Positions 7,461 to 14,366 of a stretch of DNA of 14,996 bases are shown here, piece by piece; position 1 is the first letter of the stretch; each line of letters begins with the position of its first letter. Source of the stretch: CAYPZU01 sp964415395 (GTDB lineage: Bacteria; Chlamydiota; Chlamydiia; Chlamydiales; SM23-39). The stretch covers positions 1-14,996 of the forward strand of contig CAYPZU010000054.1 in assembly GCA_964415395.1 (NCBI GenBank), written 5' to 3'. The notes below the pieces were generated by a model. The model was not told the DNA's origin, ran no database searches, and saw only the letters and a program-made list of their open reading frames with translations. The position numbers and the translations under genes were made by a program.

Positions 7461-9827
7461 ATGATCGCCGCAATCTATGGAAGGCTCTCTTCGCTCTGGG
7501 ACTATTGGAGCGGAGCGCCTGCCCCGCATCCGAAAACCGCTACCGAAAAAGCGTTCCGGGAGCTTGAGCACGATTTGCAGCGCGAGAGGCGGAGCCTGAT
7601 GGGAAGAACAGTTCTTTGGACCGGGGCTGCTGCCGGGACGCTGCTCGCATCGGAAAGAATGAAGGCGATTCCTCCGAAAGCGGGAGCTGCGATTGCGGCG
7701 ATCGGTTTTTTGGAGATTCTCTACTCGATTCGTTATTTTGGAAGCTTTCCTGTTTCAAAAGCATGCAGGGCCGCTGCATGCCGCGAAAGAGGCGAGCGGC
7801 GCAGGACCGAGATTCCCGACTTTCCTCTTCCCGCTCATTTGGAAGCGATGTGCGAGAGGGAGCTGGGGCTGCTCAACGCCGGACAGCCGCTCCGCTATTT
7901 CGCCGATGGAGGGGGAAGGATCGGGATCGCAATCGACGCCAACGAGCTTCCCCTGGACGAGATTTTGAGGCGGATGAGAATCATTCTCCATCGCTATCCC
8001 CACATGGCCCGCATCCAGATCAATCATGCGCCGGGAGATGGATTCGAGTGGGCTGACGATTTAGGCTCTTTCCAGCGGCTGGCCTATCTTTCGTTCAACG
8101 GGTGCGCCTCATTGACCGATGAGGGATTGGCTGTTGTTGCGGCGCAGTGCCCCTTTCTGAAACGGATCGATTTGAAGGGGTGTTTGGGCTTAAGCGATGG
8201 AGCGTGCCGGAAGCTGGCCCGCGATCTGGCGGTCACGTTTCCCGACGGGACGTCCAACCTGAATGGAATGCTCGACCAGTGCTACGAGGAGATCACTGAT
8301 ATCACAAAAAGGCTTCTGCAGGGCGTGATTGCGATCCGGAAGCGGGAGCTTCAGGCGCGGATGGCAAGCGGGGCGTCGGCAGAAGAAAGAGCGCGAACCG
8401 CTGATATCGAGGCTTTGGAAAGGATTTTGGCGACGCCCAAGCCTGCGGAAGAGGCCGCCCGCGAGGAGAGGCGCAAAGCGATCGAGGCGTTGATGGCCCG
8501 CCTCGCCGATTTCGTCGATCCGGCGCGGCTCGGAGCCCAGGAGAAGCAGGCGCTGATCGAGCCTCTGAAAAGAGCGGCGGAGCTGATCGCCCAGCAAACC
8601 TATTTTGCGGCCCTTGATTCCCCCTTCCACCTCCACCTCCATAATCTCTTGATGTGCGACGAGCTGTTCCAGCCGATGCTTCACGCCTTCTGCAGCGCGA
8701 ACGCCTATCTGATCTCGCTCGATCTATCGAAATCGCTGATCGAGGGGCAGTGCCTTAAAGATGCGATGGGTTTGCCGATCGTTACGCTCAACCTGTCCGA
8801 TTTAAGAAAATTCGATCCCTCTTCCCTCCGCCATCTGGTCGGATATCATGAATTGAAAGAGCTGAACGTTTCCCGCACCTGCGTTGATTCGCAATGGCTC
8901 CTCCGGGGAATTATGCCTCTCATCCGGCTCGAATCGCTTCGTCTTGACCAGTGCCCGCATCTTTCGGACGCCGCTGTTTGCTCTGTGGTCAAGAATCTCA
9001 GGCGGCTCGAGCTTTTGACGCTTGTCGGAAATCCCCAAATCACCCGCAAGACGATCGCCACCCTGATTGAAAGGGGAGGAGAGGATGAGAGCAAGCCGTT
9101 TGTTATCCTCTGGGGATCTCTGGACCGGAGACGCCTTGAAATCAGCGCGCCAGGCACAGTCGATAAGCGGACGCTCCGCCATTTGGAGGAAGCCGGCAGG
9201 GAAGGGCCTGTTTCGGGTCTCGGCTTCGGCTCCGGATGCCGTTTGAAAGAGACCGACGCGCAGGAATTCGTCGAACTCCCGTATTTGCAGATCGACGATC
9301 TCGATCTGGACGACAGCCGGTTCGAGCCGGGATTTCTTCAGAGGCTGGTGAGAAAATGGCCGCTCAGGACAGCTAGAGCAGGGCAGATCGAAATCGAGAT
9401 CGAGGACTTGGCAGCCGGATCAGCCAGGAGGATTGCAGTGCGCGCCCCGCAGGGGGTGAGCGGGGCTGCATGGCAGTTTCTCGAGGCATTCGAAGCGATC
9501 CACGAACTCTCTCTCGCGGGCTGCCAGAATTTGCCGCCTCCGGAACTTCAAAAGCTCGCCGACTTTTGCAAAGCGAAAAAAGTGGAGAAGCTCGATTTAA
9601 GCGGAACCCGGCTTGCGAATGAAGATCTTGAACTTTTGACAAGCGAGCCGAAGCCGGTTATGAAGGATCTTCTCTCGCAGTGCGATTTCATCAACCTGCA
9701 AGGTTCGAATGTAACCGAGATGCTGTTCAGTTCGTGGAAATGGGATCTCGCCTGCTCCCATCCCTTCTGCGTCATCCGGATCGCCGACGGGAGGCAGAAA
9801 CAATACGCGTGCAGGCAATCCACCTAA
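7461..9827 (+). CDS. Leucine-rich repeat protein with Inc-like double hydrophobic segment; probable host-directed effector
   Basis: This 788-residue protein has two hydrophobic segments, about 48-64 and 73-95, split by a short polar loop. That pattern is like the bilobed domain of chlamydial inclusion membrane proteins, though it could be an ordinary membrane hairpin. Cysteine-containing LRRs of the eukaryotic F-box/AMN1 type follow. About 205-250 contains LAYLSFNGCASLTDEGL and LKRIDLKGCLGLSD. About 417-530 contains LESLRLDQCPHLSDAAV. About 680-750 contains IHELSLAGCQNLPPPEL and VEKLDLSGTRL. A long charged helical insert (about 270-375) interrupts the repeats. LRRs of this kind bind proteins; no catalytic motif and no F-box are visible. 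The 1-nt gap to the upstream gene implies a shared transcript. Function in host interaction is inferred from architecture and presumed lineage. Confidence 0.85.
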   Translation: MIAAIYGRLSSLWDYWSGAPAPHPKTATEKAFRELEHDLQRERRSLMGRTVLWTGAAAGTLLASERMKAIPPKAGAAIAAIGFLEILYSIRYFGSFPVSKACRAAACRERGERRRTEIPDFPLPAHLEAMCERELGLLNAGQPLRYFADGGGRIGIAIDANELPLDEILRRMRIILHRYPHMARIQINHAPGDGFEWADDLGSFQRLAYLSFNGCASLTDEGLAVVAAQCPFLKRIDLKGCLGLSDGACRKLARDLAVTFPDGTSNLNGMLDQCYEEITDITKRLLQGVIAIRKRELQARMASGASAEERARTADIEALERILATPKPAEEAAREERRKAIEALMARLADFVDPARLGAQEKQALIEPLKRAAELIAQQTYFAALDSPFHLHLHNLLMCDELFQPMLHAFCSANAYLISLDLSKSLIEGQCLKDAMGLPIVTLNLSDLRKFDPSSLRHLVGYHELKELNVSRTCVDSQWLLRGIMPLIRLESLRLDQCPHLSDAAVCSVVKNLRRLELLTLVGNPQITRKTIATLIERGGEDESKPFVILWGSLDRRRLEISAPGTVDKRTLRHLEEAGREGPVSGLGFGSGCRLKETDAQEFVELPYLQIDDLDLDDSRFEPGFLQRLVRKWPLRTARAGQIEIEIEDLAAGSARRIAVRAPQGVSGAAWQFLEAFEAIHELSLAGCQNLPPPELQKLADFCKAKKVEKLDLSGTRLANEDLELLTSEPKPVMKDLLSQCDFINLQGSNVTEMLFSSWKWDLACSHPFCVIRIADGRQKQYACRQST

Positions 9828-9846
9828 TTTGTAAAATCCCCCGGAT

Positions 9847-10608
9847 ATGATTGGGTTTTGTCCTCTAGCATCCGGTTCGAAAGGGAATTCCATATTTATT
9901 GGGACGCCCTCTACTCGCATTCTGATCGACGCCGGCCTCAGCGCGAGCGCAATCGCGGCTAGACTCGAAGAGATCGGCGTCGACTACAGGACGATTCAGG
10001 CGATCGTGATTACGCATGAGCATACAGATCACATCAAAGGCCTTGCGACGATCGCGGAGCGGTGGAAAATCCCCGTCCTCGCGAATGCGGAAACGGCCAA
10101 AGGAATCTGCGCCGCTCTGGGGATGCGTCCCCGCTTCAAGATTTTCACGACGGGAGAGACGTTTGAGTTTGGAGATCTGAAGATTCATCCCTTCAGCGTG
10201 CCGCATGACACGCTCGACCCGGTTGCCTTTACAGTCGAGTGGGAGGGGATTAAAGTCGGTTTTTGCGCCGATCTCGGCCACGCGACTTCTCTCGTCCGTA
10301 AATGCCTTGAAAGGTGCGATTATCTTTATCTGGAGGCGAACCATGAGCCGTCAATGGTCCACGCTTCCGCCCGTCCCCAGGTCTATAAACAGCGGGTTTT
10401 AGGCAAGCAGGGGCACCTCTCGAATCAGGACTGCGCAAATCTTTTAGCATCGCTCCTGCATGCAAAACTCAAGCACGTCCATCTGGCGCACCTCTCCAGC
10501 GAATGCAATGCGGAAGAGGCGGCGCTCAGGGCTGTATCGGCGGTTGTCTCAGGCGTAGAGATCTCGATCGCCTACCAGGACAAGATCTCCAAAAAGATCT
10601 TATTTTAA
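9847..10608 (+). CDS. yycJ: YycJ/WalJ-type metallo-beta-lactamase-fold hydrolase
   Basis: This 253-residue cytoplasmic protein has the full length and motifs of the YycJ/WalJ family. PLASGSKGNS opens the chain, ILIDAGLS follows, and the dinuclear metal site is THEHTDHIKG (His57, His59, Asp61, His62). Further ligands are His120 (VPHD), Asp142 (ADLGH), His190 (GHLSN, typical of this family) and His215 (AHLS). Family members are thought to act as nucleases or phosphodiesterases linked to DNA replication or cell-wall homeostasis; the substrate here is not evident. It starts 19 nt after the LRR gene with no good ribosome binding site, so it may be read from that transcript. From memory, yycJ neighbours ftsK in C. 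trachomatis, and here ftsK lies close by on the other strand. Its 3' end overlaps the convergent 149-residue gene by 9 bp. Confidence 0.92.
   Translation: MIGFCPLASGSKGNSIFIGTPSTRILIDAGLSASAIAARLEEIGVDYRTIQAIVITHEHTDHIKGLATIAERWKIPVLANAETAKGICAALGMRPRFKIFTTGETFEFGDLKIHPFSVPHDTLDPVAFTVEWEGIKVGFCADLGHATSLVRKCLERCDYLYLEANHEPSMVHASARPQVYKQRVLGKQGHLSNQDCANLLASLLHAKLKHVHLAHLSSECNAEEAALRAVSAVVSGVEISIAYQDKISKKILF
10582..10606 (+). terminator. Weak hairpin with T-run at the end of yycJ
   Basis: AAGATCT (10582-10588) and AGATCTT (10595-10601) form a perfect 7-bp stem around the loop CCAAAA, followed by ATTTT. The stem is poor in G and C and lies within the last codons of yycJ, so termination efficiency would be low. 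It may be coincidental. Confidence 0.25.
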
Positions 10609-11049
10609 AGAAACGAAGGAAGCGAGAAGCTGGTTCTTGGCGACGAGGCCGGAAGTACCTCTAAGGAGTTCTTGCAACTGAGCCGTTTGCTGCGTCAGAA
10701 GTACGGGATTTCCGGAGAATTTCAACCGGATCTGGGCGTGAGCTTGATCCAGCAGCGCGCGGAATTCCTTCTGTGTTTTCTCTAAAGTGGTCGAGAGCAT
10801 AATGTTCATTTTGCAGAGATCCAGATATTTTTGTTTAAGGCGGGGGATCTCCGCATGTGAATAATCGGAGCCGAGATCGATTTGCATCTGCGCGCCTTGC
10901 GTTCCCCAGAGGGCGCAGCAGAGTTTCTGGTAGTCTCCGTGAGCTTCCATATGCTGCAGGATTTGGAGAGATTCTGCGTAAGCGATTTCTTGCTCCGGGG
11001 ACAGATGGACAATCGAACCATTTCGTGGACTTGCAGCTTGTACAGACAT
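10600..11049 (-). CDS. Small hypothetical protein, 149 residues
   Basis: I do not recognise this protein. It is predicted to be mostly helical and cytoplasmic, with no signal peptide or membrane segment. Visible features are a Cys-Cys pair (LCCALWG, about 43-49), a polar helix-rich centre (about 66-108, IPRLKQKYLDLCK and LEKTQKEFRALL) that could form a short coiled coil, and a Gln/Leu-rich C-terminal helix (LLTQQTAQLQELL). The start at 11049 is chosen because AAAAGGG lies 6 nt upstream. An ATG at 11073 and longer in-frame extensions lack such a site and would run into the neighbouring gene. It follows the second hydrolase gene after 58 nt and converges on yycJ. The amphipathic helical character could suit a chaperone or secretion accessory protein, but no motif shows it. 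Confidence 0.72.
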   Translation of the reverse strand: MSVQAASPRNGSIVHLSPEQEIAYAESLQILQHMEAHGDYQKLCCALWGTQGAQMQIDLGSDYSHAEIPRLKQKYLDLCKMNIMLSTTLEKTQKEFRALLDQAHAQIRLKFSGNPVLLTQQTAQLQELLRGTSGLVAKNQLLASFVSLK

Positions 11050-11055
11050 GTTTAA

Positions 11056-11062
11056 CCCTTTT
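11056..11062 (-). promoter_or_regulatory. Ribosome binding site AAAAGGG fixing the start of the 149-residue gene
   Basis: On the minus strand AAAAGGG lies 6 nt before the ATG at 11049. It supports that start over the upstream ATG at 11073. Further upstream on the same strand, TAATAT (11077-11072) could serve as a -10 element, but no good -35 accompanies it. Confidence 0.5.
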
Positions 11063-11107
11063 AGGCTAAGCATATTAGAGGTTCGTTGATAAAAAAGGAA
11101 CAGAGAT

Positions 11108-11983
11108 TTATTTGAGGCGGATGGCGTGTCCGTCGCCGACCCATTCAACAGGGGTGGAAACCTTGTTCTCGTGAAGCGTTTTGTGGACGAAGTCGGCAAG
11201 CCTGTCGACGTCGGCGTCGCTGTGCTTCGGGTCGTGATGGGTCACAATCCAGTGTTTCGGATGCGTTTTCTGGATGAGGGAGACGGCGTTGCGCGCAGAG
11301 GAGTGGCCCCAGCCCGCTTTCTCCAGATATTCTTCGGGAAAATACTGCGCTTCGTGGACAAGATAGTCGCACCCTTTCATGAATTGGATCAGGCTCTCAT
11401 GCGGCTCAAAGAGCGATTCGGGCGCCTCTGCGAGCGTTCCGTGGTGCCCTTGCAGCATCTCGTTGTCTGTGATGTAGCCGATCGTCTCGTGCGGCGTCTT
11501 GATTTTGAAGCAATGGGTCAGCCCCGGGTGCTGCGTCGTGTGGAAGTCGATCGTAAGGGGGCCGATGTGGACGGGCGTTTTCTGCTGGGTTGTCCGGAAT
11601 TCGAGATGCGCCTGCACCTGTTCGAGGCGGATCGGAAAAAATTCGGCGGCGAGGAGCTGGCTGAAGAGGTCTTTGCACGATCTTCCCGCTCCTGCAGGCG
11701 ACCAGATCGTGATCTGGGTGCCGGGCTTGTAAAGCGGCTCGAAGAAGGGGAAGCCGATGATGTGGTCCCAGTGGGTGTGTCCGAGGAAAAGGTCGATTTT
11801 AAGCGGCCCTTGGCCGATCATTGATTCGCCGAGGGGGCGGATGCCGGTTCCGGCGTCGATGAGAAGAAGCGTGTCGCCGTAGCGCACTTCAAGGCAGCAG
11901 GTATTTCCGCCGAACCGTTTGTATTCAGGGCCGCTGACGGAGCAGGAGCCGCGGGTTCCCCAAAACTTAAGATAGTTCTTCAT
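11108..11983 (-). CDS. Metallo-beta-lactamase-fold hydrolase, possible phosphodiesterase
   Basis: This 291-residue protein begins KFWGTRGSCSVSG and has FGGNTCCLEV and LLLIDAGTGIRPLG. These are characteristic of a cytoplasmic metallo-hydrolase group often annotated as PhnP/RNase Z-like or class II cAMP-phosphodiesterase-like. The metal site is LGHTHWDHIIG (His69, His71, Asp73, His74). Other likely ligands are His152 (QHPG), Asp173 (YITDNE), His227 (GHSSA) and His249 or His250 (THHDP). The set looks complete, so it should be active. It overlaps the 3' end of ftsK by 17 nt and is presumably co-translated with it. The ATG at 11983 is fixed by a GAGGAGG just upstream; a TTG at 12004 is the in-frame alternative. 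The substrate cannot be read from sequence: cyclic nucleotides, cyclic phosphates and RNA are all possible. It is only distantly similar to the yycJ product on the other strand. Confidence 0.87.
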   Translation of the reverse strand: MKNYLKFWGTRGSCSVSGPEYKRFGGNTCCLEVRYGDTLLLIDAGTGIRPLGESMIGQGPLKIDLFLGHTHWDHIIGFPFFEPLYKPGTQITIWSPAGAGRSCKDLFSQLLAAEFFPIRLEQVQAHLEFRTTQQKTPVHIGPLTIDFHTTQHPGLTHCFKIKTPHETIGYITDNEMLQGHHGTLAEAPESLFEPHESLIQFMKGCDYLVHEAQYFPEEYLEKAGWGHSSARNAVSLIQKTHPKHWIVTHHDPKHSDADVDRLADFVHKTLHENKVSTPVEWVGDGHAIRLK

Positions 11984-14366
11984 CCGCCTCCTCGGCTTCT
12001 TCAAAGAGAGGCGCCTGCTGGGAGGCGCCGATCACGCGGCGGGGTTTTGCGCCGTCCTGCGGCCCGATGACGCCGTTCGACTCGAGTTCGTCCATCAGGC
12101 TTGCGGCGCGGGCGTAGCCGATTTTCAGTTTGCGCTGCAGGAATGTCGTCGATGCGCTTTTGGAGGCCAAAACAATGGTGAGCGCCTGGTCGTAGAGAGT
12201 GTCTTTCCCTTTCGGTTCGTCGCTCTCGGCGCTGAGTTCGAAAGAGCGGAACGCGTCGAAAGAGGGGATGAGGTAGTTCGTCGGGCTTTGCTCGCAGATC
12301 GACTGGACGATTTTGTTGATATCGTCGTCGCTGATGTAGGCGCCCTGCGCGCGCATCAGCTGGGATGTCCCGGGTGGGATGAAGAGAAGGTCGCCGTTGC
12401 CGAGCAGGTTCTCTGCGCCGGTTTCGTCGAGGATGATCTGAGAGTTGATCCGGCTGGCCACTTTGAACGAAATGCGGGTCGGGATGTTCGCCTTGATGAT
12501 CCCTGTGATCACCTCGCGCGACGGCCGCTGGGTGGCTAAAATGAGGTGGATGCCGACGGCGCGCGCCATCTGGGCGATCCGGGCGATCGGCGTTTCGATG
12601 TCGGCGCTTGAGACCATCATGAGGTCGGCGAACTCGTCGATGATCGCGACGATCATCGGCATGTGCTCGGGGATCGGAACCTGAAGCGAGCCTTCGAATT
12701 CCTTGTTGATTTTCCGGTTGTTGAACGAGGAGATGTTCCGCAGCCCCATCACTTTTAAAATCTCGTAGCGCACCTGCATCTCTTTCACGAGCCACTGGAG
12801 CGCGGCGTAGGCTCCGTGCGGCTCGGTGATCACCGGGGCGATCATATGGGGCAGCTTCGAATATTGGGTCAGCTCCACTTTTTTCGGATCGACCATCAGG
12901 AGCTTGACCTCGTCGGGGCGCGCGTTCATCAGGATCGACATCACGATCGTGTTGATGCAGACCGATTTTCCGGATCCAGTCGCGCCGGCGATGAGGCAGT
13001 GGGGCATTTTGGCAAGGTCTGCGAAGACCCATTCGCCATTGATCGCCTTGCCGAGGAGGATCGGGATCTGGAGGCGGCGGCTCTTCTGCTGGTAGTGGAG
13101 GAGCATCTCGCGGAAGCTCACTTCCTGCGGGTGGAGCGCAGGCACTTCGACGCCGACCGCCGCTTTGCCGGGGATGGGAGCGACGATGCGGATCGATTTG
13201 GCCTGCATGTTGAGGGCGATGTCGTTCTCGAGCGCTTTGATCTTCTGCACTTTCACGCCGATCGAAGGATGCACTTCGAACGAAGTGATCGTCGGCCCGC
13301 TATGGATTTCCCCCACTTTGGCTTCGATGCCGAAGCTTTTCAGCGTCTCCTCCAGAACCGCCGCCTGGCGCATCAGGTCTTTTTTGAGCGTCGGCTGGTC
13401 TACTTTGGGCGCGGGGCTGGAGAGGATCTGCGGAGAGGGGATTCTGTACGAGCTGTCGGAGCGGACGATGAGGCTCTTCATCGGCATGGGAATCGGTTCT
13501 TTCGGCTGGGGAGGCGCTGCGATTTTGGCCGTTGGCGGCGCCGCTTCTTTTTTAGGCGCCTCAGGCTTCGTTTTGATTTCCGGTTTTGGCTCCAGTTTCT
13601 TTTCCGGCTTCAGAATTTCCGTCAGTTTCTTCTTCGGCTTTTCTTCGGGCAGGTTGATTTTCAGACCCGAAATCGGAAGGCCGGAATAGCCCTTCTGCGG
13701 CAGAGTAGGCTCCGGTTTTTTTCCCTGCGAGAGTCTTTCGATCCACTGGAGAAGGGAGACGAGGCCGCGCCAAAACGCTTGCGCTTTCGGGACGACTTTC
13801 ACCCGCGTCAGAAGAAGGAACGAGACGAGTCCCAGGCTGGAGAAAATCAGGGTCGTTCCGACCGAGCTTAAAATCCTGTGGAGGCTGATGCCGGGAAGGT
13901 CGGCATAGAGGAAGTAGGCGGGAATGCCGCCGAGGTTATACCGGTAGAGGATGCGCGAATAGGGAGCGCTGAGCGAAATGGTCTCCGAAATCACTTTGCC
14001 GTCCCAGAGAGCGGCTCTTTCGGGAGAGCTGTCGGCGTAGACTGTGAGCAGGATGGAGGCGGAGCCGAGCAGGATGATGAAATAGGCGTGGTCGTAGGCA
14101 AGATGAACCAGTTTTTGTCCGCTGAGGAGGCGGATGCCCAGCCAGATGAAGTAGCAGGGGATTAAAAGGGCGCCGAGGCCGAAAAAGTATTGGCCGCCGA
14201 GTGCGGCTACGTAGCCGACGATTCCGAGCCAGTTCCGGTGCGGGTCGAGGAAAGAAAAGCTCAGAAGAGACAAAAGGCCCAGAAATCCAAGAGCGAGCAG
14301 GAACAGTCCCTGCGCATCGGGATTGAACGGCTTTTTTTCTTTTTTCGGCTTTGTCTTTTTAGCCAC
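11967..14366 (-). CDS. ftsK: DNA translocase FtsK
   Basis: FtsK is the septal DNA pump that clears the chromosome terminus during division. This 799-residue copy has an N-terminal membrane domain with about four segments (about 18-40, 48-80, 90-110, 165-187). A Lys/Pro/Glu-rich linker (about 215-320) leads to the hexameric motor (about 325-700) and a C-terminal winged-helix gamma domain (about 723-778, including LQRKLKIGYARAASLMDELE) that reads KOPS-like polar sites. Walker A is GATGSGKS (461-468) and Walker B is VAIIDEFADL (Asp577, Glu578). ATQRPS (611-616) and SFKVASRINSQIILD follow as expected. The GTG at 14366 is chosen because it overlaps the uppP stop by 8 nt and gives a usual FtsK N-terminus; a start at 14504 would overlap uppP extensively. 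The linker is short compared with E. coli FtsK. Confidence 0.96.
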   Translation of the reverse strand: MAKKTKPKKEKKPFNPDAQGLFLLALGFLGLLSLLSFSFLDPHRNWLGIVGYVAALGGQYFFGLGALLIPCYFIWLGIRLLSGQKLVHLAYDHAYFIILLGSASILLTVYADSSPERAALWDGKVISETISLSAPYSRILYRYNLGGIPAYFLYADLPGISLHRILSSVGTTLIFSSLGLVSFLLLTRVKVVPKAQAFWRGLVSLLQWIERLSQGKKPEPTLPQKGYSGLPISGLKINLPEEKPKKKLTEILKPEKKLEPKPEIKTKPEAPKKEAAPPTAKIAAPPQPKEPIPMPMKSLIVRSDSSYRIPSPQILSSPAPKVDQPTLKKDLMRQAAVLEETLKSFGIEAKVGEIHSGPTITSFEVHPSIGVKVQKIKALENDIALNMQAKSIRIVAPIPGKAAVGVEVPALHPQEVSFREMLLHYQQKSRRLQIPILLGKAINGEWVFADLAKMPHCLIAGATGSGKSVCINTIVMSILMNARPDEVKLLMVDPKKVELTQYSKLPHMIAPVITEPHGAYAALQWLVKEMQVRYEILKVMGLRNISSFNNRKINKEFEGSLQVPIPEHMPMIVAIIDEFADLMMVSSADIETPIARIAQMARAVGIHLILATQRPSREVITGIIKANIPTRISFKVASRINSQIILDETGAENLLGNGDLLFIPPGTSQLMRAQGAYISDDDINKIVQSICEQSPTNYLIPSFDAFRSFELSAESDEPKGKDTLYDQALTIVLASKSASTTFLQRKLKIGYARAASLMDELESNGVIGPQDGAKPRRVIGASQQAPLFEEAEEADEELS
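11987..11993 (-). promoter_or_regulatory. Ribosome binding site GAGGAGG inside the ftsK 3' end
   Basis: GAGGAGG on the minus strand lies 3 nt before the ATG at 11983 and is also coding sequence for the acidic ftsK tail. It fixes the start of the second hydrolase and shows that the two genes are designed to overlap. Confidence 0.65.

Noticed and set aside
11050..11199. N-terminal extension of the 149-residue protein to 11199
   Set aside because: It would overlap the 3' end of the hydrolase gene, and AAAAGGG lies 6 nt before the ATG at 11049.
12001..13032. Open frame of 343 codons in another frame on the ftsK strand
   Set aside because: Its composition is extremely Arg/His/Asp-rich and it lies wholly inside the ftsK motor domain, which carries every expected motif.
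12816..13871. Open frame of 351 codons on the plus strand opposite ftsK
   Set aside because: It consists largely of Phe-Arg and Asp-Arg runs mirroring the Lys/Glu/Pro linker codons of ftsK, with no domain or start signal.
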